60,718 nt of DNA, from assembly GCF_001704635.1 (NCBI RefSeq), contig NZ_MAXF01000022.1:1-60718 (forward strand), written 5' to 3'. Source of the DNA: Streptomyces sparsogenes. GTDB lineage: Bacteria; Actinomycetota; Actinomycetes; Streptomycetales; Streptomycetaceae. The translations under genes were made by a program, and so were the position numbers. This document shows positions 24,244 through 33,656 of the stretch, in pieces; position 1 is the first letter of the stretch; each line of letters opens with the position of its first letter. The notes below the pieces were generated by a model. The model was given only the letters and a program-made list of their open reading frames with translations, made no database searches and had not been told where the DNA came from.

Positions 24244-25500
24244 TCAGGACAGTTCGCGATAGCGCGTCGAGCTGCTGCCGTGCATGTTGTATTCCTGGGC
24301 GAGCCCGGTCTGGTGGAGCTTTTGCATCTGCTCACCGGTGACCGTGACGCCCGCGATGTCGAAAGACGTGTCGTCGTCCCAGTTGAACCGGTCCCAGACG
24401 TTCACCTGGTAATCGAGGGAGACCTTGGGCTTTCCGTGCGGGCCGGGCTCCACGCTCACGACCCCCGAATGGTTCACCATTCCGTGGCCGACGGCGAGGT
24501 ACCAGTCGCGGTCGTCGTGCTTGTAGCCCTCGGCCTTCGTCTCCACCGGAATGGCCACCGGCCGGCCGCCCGACTCCTCGAACGCCTTGAGCGCCTTCTT
24601 CTTCCACTCGCCCTCGTACTTGGAGAGGTTTTCCTCGGCCGCCTTGCGGAAGCCGTCGGGGTCCTCGTCCCACATCCGATTGATGTCGAGGTCCAGCGGC
24701 TTTCCGGACGCGTCGAGGTAATGGTCCAACTCCCGGGCCGCCTCCTTGTAGCCCACCAGGCGGCCGCCTTTCACCATGGCCGCGGCCTCGACGCGGAACA
24801 AGTGGTCCTTCATGCCGGCATCCCGCGAGTGGAACTTCCCGGATCCCACGTCCGCCGGCTTCCACTTGTACTGCGGTTCCATGATCCCGGCCGCCATCAG
24901 CGCGACGCTGTCGGCCGCCCATACCCGGCCGCGCAGCTCCGGGCTGAGACCGTCCCAGATCCGGCGCAGTTCGGCGCGCTGCCGGGGGCTCGCCTCATGG
25001 CCGAGCGAGGCGATTTCGATGGCCCGGTCGGCCTGGACCTCGGCCAGCGAGTGGTACCGGGCGTGGCCCGCGTCATACACGTCGCCGCCGTGGCTCCTGA
25101 CCAGCGCGGCCTTCACGATGCCGTCGATCTCGGCGGCCCGGGCCAGCTTCCGGTTCACCCTGTTAGCGTACTCCGCCTGGGTGTCCAGCTGGGCTTGCGT
25201 CCGCGCCCCGTCGTCCCCCGGATAATGGGGGATGAAGAAACGCACGGTGCCGTCGGCGTTGTCGGACAGCTTGAATCCGGCGTCCGCCGCCTGCGCGACG
25301 GTCGACCGGACGCTGGACTGAATCTCGGTCAGCTGGGAATGCGCGTCGTCCAGGACGCTCCAGATGCTGCTGGCCTCCTTGTGCAGGTCCTCGAACTCCT
25401 TCGCGGTCTTGCCGACGAACTCACGGGTGACGGCCGCGTTGAGCCCGGCCCACCGCGCGCCCTCCGACTTCTTCAACAGGCCCGAACGCGCGTCGGTCAT
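24244..25500 (-). CDS. Large WXG100/ESX-associated protein, 3' part of a frameshifted gene
   Basis: This 418-residue frame begins TDARSGLLKKSEGARWAGLN and continues with a helical ESX-like region (VLDDAHSQLTEIQSSVRSTV). A conserved body follows (DVYDAGHARYHSLAEVQADR, ELRRIWDGLSPELRGRVWAA) and a C-terminal domain (WYLAVGHGMVNHSGVVSVEP, VSLDYQVNVWDRFNWDD). Its natural N-terminus lies in another frame at 25421-25603. Removing one base from the A run at 25506-25510 joins the two as SLKTL-MTDARSG. The full protein is of a Streptomyces type that goes with small ESX partners. The C-terminal activity is not recognised. Confidence 0.78.
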   Translation of the reverse strand: MTDARSGLLKKSEGARWAGLNAAVTREFVGKTAKEFEDLHKEASSIWSVLDDAHSQLTEIQSSVRSTVAQAADAGFKLSDNADGTVRFFIPHYPGDDGARTQAQLDTQAEYANRVNRKLARAAEIDGIVKAALVRSHGGDVYDAGHARYHSLAEVQADRAIEIASLGHEASPRQRAELRRIWDGLSPELRGRVWAADSVALMAAGIMEPQYKWKPADVGSGKFHSRDAGMKDHLFRVEAAAMVKGGRLVGYKEAARELDHYLDASGKPLDLDINRMWDEDPDGFRKAAEENLSKYEGEWKKKALKAFEESGGRPVAIPVETKAEGYKHDDRDWYLAVGHGMVNHSGVVSVEPGPHGKPKVSLDYQVNVWDRFNWDDDTSFDIAGVTVTGEQMQKLHQTGLAQEYNMHGSSSTRYRELS

Positions 25501-25603
25501 CAGCGTTTTTCAGACTGTCCACGGCGGATTTCCAGTCGGAGACCGCGGCGCCCAACTTCCCCAGGTCGACATCGACGAGATCCTGGTAGGTGAGAGCGCC
25601 CAT
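25421..25603 (-). pseudogene. 5' fragment of the same ESX-like gene, separated by a -1/+1 frameshift
   Basis: The start MGALTYQDLVDVDLGKLG with SDWKSAVDSLKN is the usual N-terminus of this family. After SLKN the frame becomes nonsense (DDRRAFGPVEEV). The change occurs at a run of five A (minus strand) at 25510-25506. Four A would restore the expected SLKTL. It could be a real mutation, a sequencing error or a slippage site. Confidence 0.75.
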
Positions 25604-25624
25604 CGTCTTCCCCCGCTACGTCTT

Positions 25625-26128
25625 TCACTTCACCAGTTCGGATATCTCGGAAACACTCACGGCCGAGCCGTCCCGGTGGCGCAGCGAGGCGGCGATCGCC
25701 GCGTCGTCCTCGGCATGCCGCTTCTTCGAGTAGTCCAGGTGGTTGGAGATGTGGGCGCACATCTGCAGCACGGTCTTGACCTGGGAGCTCCAGACGGACA
25801 CCGTCGTGCTCAGTTCTTCGCCCATCGCGAAGTTGTGGTCGCTCAGCGCCTTGGCCGCCTGCATGGACGACCCCACGCCGTCCTTGTCCGCCCCGGCCCC
25901 GGCGATGTCGGCCGCCTTCTGAAGCCTGCCGTGCAGCACGAAGGCCTCGTGCCCCACCGCGCCCAGGTCGTCCTGGTGCACGACCAGGTCAGTGGAGCCG
26001 CCCTCCCCCGTGGAGCCCGCGCCCGTCCCGCCCCCGCCGTCGGCGACGGTCTGGTTGAGCCGCGTATGGGTGCTCTGCCGCCCCGCCGCGTCCGCCTTGA
26101 GCTGAGACCACTCGCTGTCGAATGACAT
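25625..26128 (-). CDS. ESX/WXG100-like small partner protein
   Basis: About 167 residues from ATG 26128. The start MSFDSEWSQLKADAAGRQ resembles streptomycete WXG100-related secretion partners. Helices flank a Gly/Ser-rich loop (ADGGGGTGAGSTGEGGST), and the second half is a long helical hairpin (LQKAADIAGAGADKD, FAMGEELSTTVSVWSSQVKT). It lies 21 bp upstream of the frameshifted large gene on the same strand, as a co-secreted pair would be. A downstream TTTTC-rich stretch is absent. No secretion ATPase is nearby. Confidence 0.72.
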   Translation of the reverse strand: MSFDSEWSQLKADAAGRQSTHTRLNQTVADGGGGTGAGSTGEGGSTDLVVHQDDLGAVGHEAFVLHGRLQKAADIAGAGADKDGVGSSMQAAKALSDHNFAMGEELSTTVSVWSSQVKTVLQMCAHISNHLDYSKKRHAEDDAAIAASLRHRDGSAVSVSEISELVK

Positions 26129-26405
26129 ATCCCCGTTACCTCCCGTAGAGGGCACCCCGCGCATCCGCGCCCACGGCCGTCCCTCCCCTGGCCGCGCCGC
26201 GCCACATCGCAGATCAGGACGCATGGTAGCTGAATCGGATGACGTCACTCCGGCTGCCGTCCGACCGGGGGCGGGGGCGGACCGGCCCCCGCCCTCCCCC
26301 TCACCGTCCGGCCTCGGCCCGGCGTATCCCCCGGTGCGCAACCCCGAACCCGGCGGAGGACGTCTTCCACGGCACCACGCCCGCCCGTCGCCAAGGAACC
26401 CGTCG

Positions 26406-27041
26406 ATGACCACAACGGCCGCCCGTTACCTCTATCTGACCCGGCACGGCGAGGCGTCCCCCGACGAGACCGAGTTGACGGCGAACGGCCGCCGCCAGGC
26501 CGCGCTGCTCGGCGAGCGGCTGCGCGGCCTCCCCCTGTCCGCCATCCACCACGGTCCCCTGCCCCGCGCGGCCCAGACCGCCCGCCTGATCGCCGACCAA
26601 CTGGCCACCGAACACCCTGGCATCCCCCTCCGTCCCTCGGAACCGGCCGGGGACTACCTCCCGTACGTCCCCGAGCGCTCCGAACTCCCGCCGGACGCCG
26701 CTGAGCCGCTCCTCGACTTCCTCGGCCGGTTTCCCCAGGCGGAGCGCGACCGCGGCCCCGCACTCGCCCGCGAGGCCCTGGCCCGCTTCACCGGTCCGGT
26801 GCCAGGCGACGAGCCCCGCCACGAACTGCTCGTCACCCACAACTTCCTCATCGGCTGGCTGGTCCGCGCCGCCCAGGACGCCCCCCGCTGGCGCTGGCTC
26901 GGCCTGAACCACGGCAACGCGGCCCTGACGGTCATCCGCTACGCCCCCGGCCGCCTGTCCTCCGTCCTCTTCTACAACGACATGTCCCACCTGCCCCCCG
27001 AGCTGCGCTGGACCGGCTTCCCGCCGGAACTGCGCGGATGA
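26406..27041 (+). CDS. Histidine phosphatase-family protein
   Basis: About 211 residues from ATG 26406. The phosphohistidine motif is LTRHGEASPDE (His near 13), followed by the second arginine in HGPLPRAAQTARLIADQL, the acid residue in the mid region and the second His in LLVTHNFLIGW. All catalytic residues are present. The length matches phosphoglycerate mutase-like phosphatases. The substrate is unknown. Confidence 0.85.
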   Translation: MTTTAARYLYLTRHGEASPDETELTANGRRQAALLGERLRGLPLSAIHHGPLPRAAQTARLIADQLATEHPGIPLRPSEPAGDYLPYVPERSELPPDAAEPLLDFLGRFPQAERDRGPALAREALARFTGPVPGDEPRHELLVTHNFLIGWLVRAAQDAPRWRWLGLNHGNAALTVIRYAPGRLSSVLFYNDMSHLPPELRWTGFPPELRG

Positions 27042-27086
27042 CGCGGCGGGCGCCCGGCGGACCGCGGCCCGCCGGCCCGCCGGCCC

Positions 27087-27537
<451 letters not shown>

Positions 27538-27738
27538 GCGTATGCCTTTCCAGAAAGGGAACGGTACGGGATCGCCCTCGACGCTAGCCGCGTGGCGCGA
27601 CCCTCCCCAGTGGCGTTAATGACGAGTACCAACGGAAAAACGCCAACCCTGGTGTATGCCTCCCTGACCTGCCCGGACAGGCGCCGGACCCGCCCCCGTC
27701 CCGGTGCGTCCGGCCCGTCGGGCCGCTAGGTTCTGGAC

Positions 27739-28677
27739 ATGCATACGGTGGCCGTCCTGGCGCTCAGCAAGGTGATTCCGTTCGACCTGTCCACCCCCAT
27801 CGAGGTCTTCACCCGCACCCGCCTGCCCGACGGCCGCCCCGGCTACCAGGTACGCGTCTGCGCCGAGCGGCCGGAGACCGACGCCGGCGCGTTCACCCTG
27901 CGGGCGCCCTGGGGCCTGGAGGGGCTCACCGGCGCGGACACCGTCATCGTGCCCGGCGTGGCCGACCCCGCCGCCCCGCCCAGCCCCGCCGAACGCGAGG
28001 CGCTGCGCCGGGCCGCCGCCGACGGCACCCGTATCGCCTCCATCTGCACCGGCACCTTCCCCCTGGCCGCCACCGGCCTGCTGGACGGCCTGCGCGCCAC
28101 CACCCACTGGCTCGCCGCGGACCGGCTCGCCGCCGCCCACCCGGACATCGACGTCGACCCGAACGTGCTCTACGTCGACAACGGCCAGATCCTCACCTCC
28201 GCCGGCGCGGCCGCCGGACTCGACCTGTGCCTGCACCTGATCCGCCGCGACTACGGCGCCGCGGTGGCCGCCGACGCCGCCCGCCTGTCCGTGATGCCCC
28301 TGGAACGCGAGGGCGGGCAGGCCCAGTTCATCGTCCACGACCACACCCCCACCCCCGGTGGCTCGGTGCTGGAACCGGTCCTCGTCTGGCTCCGGGACAA
28401 CCTCGCCCGGCCCCTCACCCTCGACGACATCGCCTCCCACGCCGGGGTCAGCACCCGTACGCTCATCCGCCGCTTCCGCGACCAGACCGGCACCACCCCC
28501 CTCCAATGGCTCCACCGCGCCCGCATCCGCCAGGCCCAGCACCTGCTGGAGACCACCGACCACTCCGTCGAACGCGTCGGCGCGCGGGTCGGCTTCGGCT
28601 CCCCCACCGCCTTCCGCGACCGCTTCAAGCGCACCACCGGCGTCAGCCCGCACGCCTACCGCCGCGCGTTCAGGTGA
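27739..28677 (+). CDS. GlxA-type AraC-family regulator with DJ-1/PfpI domain
   Basis: This 312-residue protein has an N-terminal DJ-1/PfpI-like domain (nucleophile-type cysteine in IASICTGTFPLAATGLLD, near 112). The C-terminal AraC pair of helix-turn-helix motifs follows (LTLDDIASHAGVSTRTLIRRF and SVERVGARVGFGSPTAFRDRF). The DJ-1-like part normally senses a ligand rather than catalysing. The target genes are not evident. It is divergent from DUF6010, which is the nearest candidate. Confidence 0.88.
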   Translation: MHTVAVLALSKVIPFDLSTPIEVFTRTRLPDGRPGYQVRVCAERPETDAGAFTLRAPWGLEGLTGADTVIVPGVADPAAPPSPAEREALRRAAADGTRIASICTGTFPLAATGLLDGLRATTHWLAADRLAAAHPDIDVDPNVLYVDNGQILTSAGAAAGLDLCLHLIRRDYGAAVAADAARLSVMPLEREGGQAQFIVHDHTPTPGGSVLEPVLVWLRDNLARPLTLDDIASHAGVSTRTLIRRFRDQTGTTPLQWLHRARIRQAQHLLETTDHSVERVGARVGFGSPTAFRDRFKRTTGVSPHAYRRAFR

Positions 28678-28813
28678 AGGCCGCGGGTTCGGGCCACGGG
28701 TTCAGGCCACGGGTTCGGGTCGAGCCCGCGGGTTCGGGTGAGACGGGTGAGGCGGTCTTGCCGCGGCCGCCCACCACTCCCCACACTGCCCGGGTACGCA
28801 CGGGAGGGGAGAC

Positions 28814-29512
28814 ATGGCAGCCACGGCACGACGGCGACGCACGCGGTCCTTACGACGGCTGAAGACGCGGGCACGCCGCGGGGCGTGGGGCGCCGGTGCC
28901 GTGGTGGCGCTCGTGCTGGCGCTGACGTGGCGGACCGTGTGGCCGTACGTGCTCGGGGCGGTCGTCGCGGCGCTGCTCGCCGGCATCGGCTGGTGGCTTC
29001 TGAGGACCCACCGGCGCGCCGTGGCCGGCGACCACGCCTGGCGGGCCGAGGAGGAGCACCGGGCGCGGGAACTGGCCATGTCCGATGTCGACGCGATGAC
29101 CTGGCAACGATTCGAGCGGTACGTCGCGGACTTGTGCCGCCGCGACGGCTGCACCCAGGTCAGGGTCTCCGGGAAGGCCGGCGACCTGGGCGCCGATGTG
29201 ATCGGCCTGATGCCGGACGGGCGCCGGCTGGTCATCCAGTGCAAGCACTACGCGCCCCACCGCACCGTGGGGAGCGGTGAGATGCAGAAGTTCCTCGGCA
29301 CGGCGAAGGCCGAACACGGCGCGGACGTCGCCGTGTACGTCGCCACCTGCAACTTCACGGCGGCGGCCGAGAAGCTGGCGGTGAAGCACGAGATCCTCGC
29401 CATGCACCGCGACCTGCTCGGGGCATGGGTCCGCGGAGCCACCCTGGCCTCGCTGATCCCCCTCAACGGGACCGGCGGCGGAGCGCGAAGCGGCCGCCGC
29501 CCGGTCCGGTAG
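28814..29512 (+). CDS. Membrane-anchored Mrr-like restriction endonuclease
   Basis: This 232-residue protein starts with a very basic segment and two close membrane helices (GAWGAGAVVALVLALTW, VLGAVVAALLAGIGWWLL). A PD-(D/E)XK nuclease of the Mrr type follows, with WQRFERYVADLCRRDG, then GDLGADVIG and the QxK motif in VIQCKHY. The catalytic Asp and Lys are in place. A strong GGGAGGGGAG site precedes the start. There is no methyltransferase or specificity gene beside it. Such anchored forms may cut incoming DNA at the membrane, which is inference. Confidence 0.82.
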   Translation: MAATARRRRTRSLRRLKTRARRGAWGAGAVVALVLALTWRTVWPYVLGAVVAALLAGIGWWLLRTHRRAVAGDHAWRAEEEHRARELAMSDVDAMTWQRFERYVADLCRRDGCTQVRVSGKAGDLGADVIGLMPDGRRLVIQCKHYAPHRTVGSGEMQKFLGTAKAEHGADVAVYVATCNFTAAAEKLAVKHEILAMHRDLLGAWVRGATLASLIPLNGTGGGARSGRRPVR

Positions 29513-29572
29513 CCCGCCCCCGGCCGGTCTCCTTCCCGCGGTCCCCGTCGATCTGGTTCGGCGGCATTGCGC

Positions 29573-29584
29573 GGAGGAACAAAG
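29573..29584 (+). promoter_or_regulatory. GGAGGAACAAAG motif upstream of the ESX-like pair
   Basis: The same 12-mer occurs at 13065-13076. Here it lies about 80 bp before the ATG of the small protein gene, a normal distance for a -35 region or operator. Confidence 0.3.
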
Positions 29585-29664
29585 AACTCTGCGCTGGAGG
29601 TCAATGACGCCCGGCGGCGGGCCTGATAACTCTTGTGGCTGGGCCGATACAGGGGGAGTGACGG

Positions 29665-29961
29665 ATGCCGCCCGAGTTCGACTATCAGGCCGCCGATCGG
29701 CTGAGCTGGGTGCTGAAACAGTTCGGCGAGAAGATCGACTGGTTTCTGTGGCTGCGCAACGGCCGGCGTGAGGCGCTCCTGAGCACTCCGGACAGCGACA
29801 ACTGGCAGGGCGCGAAGCGCACTCGCTACGAGCAGGACCTCGCCCGCCAGCGGGCGGCCCTGATCCACCTCAAGGACGAGGCCAAGCGGCTCAAGGCGCG
29901 CGTGGACCAGGCCACCGCACAGGCCCACGCGCAGCACGCGCGGCAAAAGCCCAGGGACTGA
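29665..29961 (+). CDS. Small WXG100-like partner protein
   Basis: This 98-residue protein has the size and helical hairpin of WXG100 proteins. The loop region has SDNWQGAKRTRYEQDLARQRAA. The second helix is charged (HLKDEAKRLKARVDQATAQA). It sits 15 bp upstream of the large effector-like gene. It probably forms a heterodimer with that protein's N-terminus for type VII-type export. Confidence 0.72.
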   Translation: MPPEFDYQAADRLSWVLKQFGEKIDWFLWLRNGRREALLSTPDSDNWQGAKRTRYEQDLARQRAALIHLKDEAKRLKARVDQATAQAHAQHARQKPRD

Positions 29962-29976
29962 GGAGGCCGAGCCCAC

Positions 29977-31527
29977 ATGGCCAAGGTATCGGCGATTCCT
30001 GAGAATCTTTTCGCGTATGCCGAGGCCTGTACGCGGGGCGCGGAGCAGTTTCAGCAGTGGGTGAGCACGTATCTGACGGTCGCGCTGCGGGACGGCGAGC
30101 GGAGCGGCGTCGTACCGCCCTCGTCGCTGGACTCGTCCGGGGCGAAGTGGATCGCCGCCGCCTTCTACACGGACCGCGATGTGGCCACGGTCGGCCGGGC
30201 CTTCCAGGAGGCGGGCGGCCCCGCGGCGGGCGGCCCCGCGGCGGGTGTGCCCGCGAACCCGGTATCCGCCTCGGAACAGGCCGTCAACGCCGCCTTCCAG
30301 CGCCTTCAGACGCAGTACGCGCAGCAGTCCCATTCGGCGGAGGCCGGGGCCGCGCTGGCGAGGCGGATGGAGCAGGGCGGTGGCCTCGGGCCGATTCTGG
30401 CGGAGCTCGGCCGGCACGCTGACGATCCCCATTTCGCCGCCGGTTTCTACAACCAGCTGGACGACGAGCGGATCCGGCGGCTGATGTCCGACCCGACCGG
30501 CATCAAGGCGCTGGTGAGCGCGTTCGCCGGCGGTGCGGTCAGCGGGGAGACCGCCGACAGGGTCACCCGGCAGCTCGGCTGGGACCAGCCCGGAATCCTC
30601 CCCGGCCCGCCGCTTCCGTGGAAGCCGCTGTTCCCGTGGGAAGGCCACCACGACGGCGTCCCGCCGGACGACCAGATCGCCTTCCTCAAGGCGCTGCTGG
30701 CCAACAGGACGGCAGCCTCCCAGTTCGCGTACCACTTGGACGACCCCGAACTGCTGCGGATCAAGGGGACCTACGGGGCGCGGGCCTCCGGCCTCGGCAT
30801 GCTTCTGGATCAGATCCACGCGACGCATCCGTCGTGGCCAGGCGGTGCGAAGGCGCCTACGGACGCGGATCTCTCCTGGGAGCTCAGAGGCGCCAACGCC
30901 CTGCCCTACCCGTCCGTGGCCCCGCAGGGCGTCGGTCTCGACGGCAAGCCCTACTCCCGCGACGAACTCGCCGTGCTGAGCTGGGTCGAGCTGCACAGGG
31001 ACACCATTCTGCGAGAGGCGCGCAGGTGGAACATCGACCCGAGGGCCATCGTCGGGGCCATCGCGTGGGAAGCACTGAAGAACAAGGACCGCTGGTGGCA
31101 GGACATCAGGGACGGACTGCCCGCCCGGCCGCCGCTCGACTATCACCTGTCGGCCGGGCCGGGAAAGGTGCACATCGACACCGAGATCGTCAAGCAGATC
31201 GAGGCCGAGGGATATCTTCCCCGCCAAGGAGAGGACGGCCGCCGCGCGATTCTGCGCACCTCCGACGGGTCGATCAGGTACATAGCCGCGATCCTCGGGG
31301 CGTACTCCAAGGTGACCGAGCAGAACCCGGACAACGAGCCCATCCGTAACAACGTCCCGCTGCTCGTCAACCTGTACCAGGGAAGCGATCTCAACAGATG
31401 GCGGAATTGGCTGAACACTCACCCGGGCGCCCCATACGATCCCGGGAATCGGATGGGCAAATGGGCCGTGTCACCCGAGGGCCAGCGCTTGCTCGATGAC
31501 TCCCTGCGGCTGTGGGACCAGGATTAA
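29977..31527 (+). CDS. Type VII-like secreted protein with C-terminal lysozyme-like domain
   Basis: This 516-residue protein opens with an ESX-like helical segment (FAYAEACTRGAEQFQQWVST), then a central helical body. The C-terminal part from about 340 resembles lysozyme-like hydrolases. The candidate catalytic Glu365 is in IVGAIAWEALKNK. GPGKVHIDTEIVKQIEAEGY and IRYIAAILGAYSKV follow, then LVNLYQGSDLNRWRNWL. Together these suggest a peptidoglycan-cleaving effector. No immunity gene is obvious: the next gene is LysR. Family recognition is by pattern, so the enzymatic call is moderate. Confidence 0.7.
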   Translation: MAKVSAIPENLFAYAEACTRGAEQFQQWVSTYLTVALRDGERSGVVPPSSLDSSGAKWIAAAFYTDRDVATVGRAFQEAGGPAAGGPAAGVPANPVSASEQAVNAAFQRLQTQYAQQSHSAEAGAALARRMEQGGGLGPILAELGRHADDPHFAAGFYNQLDDERIRRLMSDPTGIKALVSAFAGGAVSGETADRVTRQLGWDQPGILPGPPLPWKPLFPWEGHHDGVPPDDQIAFLKALLANRTAASQFAYHLDDPELLRIKGTYGARASGLGMLLDQIHATHPSWPGGAKAPTDADLSWELRGANALPYPSVAPQGVGLDGKPYSRDELAVLSWVELHRDTILREARRWNIDPRAIVGAIAWEALKNKDRWWQDIRDGLPARPPLDYHLSAGPGKVHIDTEIVKQIEAEGYLPRQGEDGRRAILRTSDGSIRYIAAILGAYSKVTEQNPDNEPIRNNVPLLVNLYQGSDLNRWRNWLNTHPGAPYDPGNRMGKWAVSPEGQRLLDDSLRLWDQD

Positions 31528-31745
31528 GGGCCCCCTAGCCCGCACATGTGCACCGGATGTCGTGTCCGCCCGCGACGAGTCCCCTCCCGTCACTGCCGTG
31601 GGGAACCAGGACCATCTGGAGCCGCCCGCAGGCGCAACGGCTCCAGACCACAACGCCCTCGCTGGTGGTGTGCCGGGAAACGATGGTGTTCGCGCTGGTG
31701 TTCATGGCAGCAGGATGAACCCGGTCGACCGTTGAGGTCTATTGC

Positions 31746-31778
31746 ATGTTTTCCGGGTGCTGTGTGCAAAATGTTTTC
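31746..31778 (+). promoter_or_regulatory. Direct repeat ATGTTTTC upstream of the LysR gene
   Basis: ATGTTTTC occurs at 31746-31753 and 31771-31778, 25 bp apart, ending at the start codon. Their position fits an autoregulatory site on a promoter with a very short leader. No good Shine-Dalgarno sequence is seen. Confidence 0.3.
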
Positions 31779-32720
31779 ATGATTGACCTGCGCCGGCTTC
31801 ACATGCTCCGCGTGCTGCGCCAGCAGGGCACGGTCACCGCGGCCGCCGAGGCCCTGCACCTCACCCCGTCGGCGGTCTCCCACCACCTCCGCGAGCTCGC
31901 GCGCGAGCTGAAGGTCCCGCTCCTGGAGCCGCAGGGCCGCGGCGTCCGGCTGACCCCGGCCGGGCACCTGCTCATCGACCACGCCGACGCGCTGCTGGCC
32001 CGGTGGGAGGAGGCGCAGGCGGAGCTGGAGTCCTACCGGGCGGGTACCACCGGACCGCTGCGCCTCGCGGGCTTCACCACCGCGATCAGCGGCCTGATCG
32101 CCCCCGCGGCCGGGCGGCTGCGGCACAGCCACCCCGACCTCCAGGTGCGGGTCCGCGAGTGCGAGACCGCGGAGAGCATGGACCTGCTGGTGGCGGGCGA
32201 GGTGGACATCGCGGTCGTGGAGCCCATCGAGGACGGCCCGCCGCCGGATGACGCCCGGTTCGAGCAGAGCCCCCTGCTGGAGGAGCCGCACCTCATGCTG
32301 GTGCCCGCCGACCACCCGCTGGCACGGGCGGCGTCGGTGCGGCTGGAGGACGCCGCGGACGAGGACTGGATCGTCTCCGACCCGGGCGCCTGCGACCACG
32401 CCCAGCGGGTACGGATGCTGTGCGCGGCGGCCGGATTCTCGCCCCGGATCGTGCACGCCGCCACCCACTGGCCGGCGATCTGGTCGCTGGTCGGAAACGG
32501 CCTGGGCGTCTCCCTGGTCCCCCGGCTGGCCGAGGGCCCGGCGGGCCAGGCGGTGGCGCGGATGCCGCTGTCGGGCGGGAACACGCCGACGCGCCGCATC
32601 CTCACCTGCGTACGCCGGGGCAGCCGGCGAAACCCGCTCATCGACCTCGGGATACGGGCGCTGGAAGAGGCGGCACGCGACCACGAGCCGAGGAACGACC
32701 GCCCCCGATTCGCCGCCTGA
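31779..32720 (+). CDS. LysR-family transcription regulator
   Basis: About 313 residues from ATG 31779. The N-terminal winged helix is MIDLRRLHMLRVLRQQGTVT with AAAEALHLTPSAVSHHLREL. The LysR substrate domain follows from about 90 (LRLAGFTTAISGLIAPAAGR, VDIAVVEP, GLGVSLVPRLAEGP). The divergent partner usually controlled by LysR proteins is missing, since the upstream gene points the same way. Target and ligand are unknown. Confidence 0.88.
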   Translation: MIDLRRLHMLRVLRQQGTVTAAAEALHLTPSAVSHHLRELARELKVPLLEPQGRGVRLTPAGHLLIDHADALLARWEEAQAELESYRAGTTGPLRLAGFTTAISGLIAPAAGRLRHSHPDLQVRVRECETAESMDLLVAGEVDIAVVEPIEDGPPPDDARFEQSPLLEEPHLMLVPADHPLARAASVRLEDAADEDWIVSDPGACDHAQRVRMLCAAAGFSPRIVHAATHWPAIWSLVGNGLGVSLVPRLAEGPAGQAVARMPLSGGNTPTRRILTCVRRGSRRNPLIDLGIRALEEAARDHEPRNDRPRFAA

Positions 32721-32771
32721 CGGCTCGCCCGCCACGGGCCGGGGCGGAGGGTAGCCGGAGCGGCCGGCCGA

Positions 32772-32858
32772 GCCACCGCGCGCCACCCGGGCCCCTGCAG
32801 GGGGCTCAGCCACCGCGCGCCACCCCGGGCCCCTGCCGGGGGCTCAGCCACCGGGTGT
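32772..32858. repeat. 37-38 bp tandem repeat, about 2.3 copies
   Basis: Units starting GCCACCG at 32772, 32809 and 32847 contain a self-complementary core (GGGCCCCTGC-GGGGGCT type), so each can fold into a hairpin. They lie between the LysR and acetyltransferase genes and could stop transcription. Confidence 0.7.
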
Positions 32859-32882
32859 GACACCGCTCCATACACTGCCCCC

Positions 32883-33656
32883 ATGTCAGCCACGGATCTC
32901 GAGCGCATCGCGGCCTTCCGCTCGTCCTTCGCCCGGCGTCAGGCCGCCGTGGTGACCGAGGTGCCCGGTGGGGTGGCGGTCCTGGACCAGGAGTACGCGG
33001 CTTCCCATGAACACAACCAGCTGATCGTCGAGGGGACTTCGGCTCCCCCGGAGCTCCCCGCCCTCGCCGACACCGTTCTCGGCCACCTGGGCCACCGCCG
33101 GATCACGGTCCTCGACGACGCCGTCGGCACCGCCTGCGCACCGGCGCTCACCGCGGCCGGCTACTCCCATGACACCGAGCTCGTGATGGCGTACTCCGGC
33201 TCGCCCGCCGCCGTCCCCCACCCGTCCGTGCGGACGGTCACCCTCGCCGATCTGCGCCCCGCTCTGCTCCGCCGGCAGCGTGGCTGGATGCCCGAGGCCG
33301 ACGACGCCGTGATCCGCCAGCTCGCCGACCGCAGGACGGCCCGGCTCCGCGGCGCCGACGAGGTCCGCTTCCTCGCCGTACGCGACGGGAACGGCACCGT
33401 CGCCTCCTGGGCCGACCTCTACCTCGACACGGCCGAGGGCATCGCCCAGATCGAGGAAGTCGTCACCGCCGACACCCACCTCGGGCGCGGCTGCGCGGAC
33501 GCCGTCCTCGCCACCGCCCTGCACCACGCCGCGGGGTGCGGCCTGGTCTTCCTCCTCGCCGACCTCCATGACTGGCCGCGCCACTGGTACGCCCGCCGTG
33601 GCTTCACCCCGGTCGGCCGCTCCCACGTCTTCACCCGGACGCGAGCCGGAAGCTGA
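32883..33656 (+). CDS. GNAT-family N-acetyltransferase
   Basis: This 257-residue protein has two GNAT-like halves. The C-terminal half has the acetyl-CoA signature IEEVVTADTHLGRGCADAVL and ends with HWYARRGFTPVGRSHVF. The N-terminal half lacks a clear cofactor motif. The substrate is unknown. The start follows a repeat-rich spacer. Confidence 0.85.
   Translation: MSATDLERIAAFRSSFARRQAAVVTEVPGGVAVLDQEYAASHEHNQLIVEGTSAPPELPALADTVLGHLGHRRITVLDDAVGTACAPALTAAGYSHDTELVMAYSGSPAAVPHPSVRTVTLADLRPALLRRQRGWMPEADDAVIRQLADRRTARLRGADEVRFLAVRDGNGTVASWADLYLDTAEGIAQIEEVVTADTHLGRGCADAVLATALHHAAGCGLVFLLADLHDWPRHWYARRGFTPVGRSHVFTRTRAGS

Noticed and set aside
28814..29512. Restriction-modification system
   Set aside because: Only an Mrr-type nuclease is present. 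Neighbours are a GlxA regulator and an ESX-like pair, with no methyltransferase.
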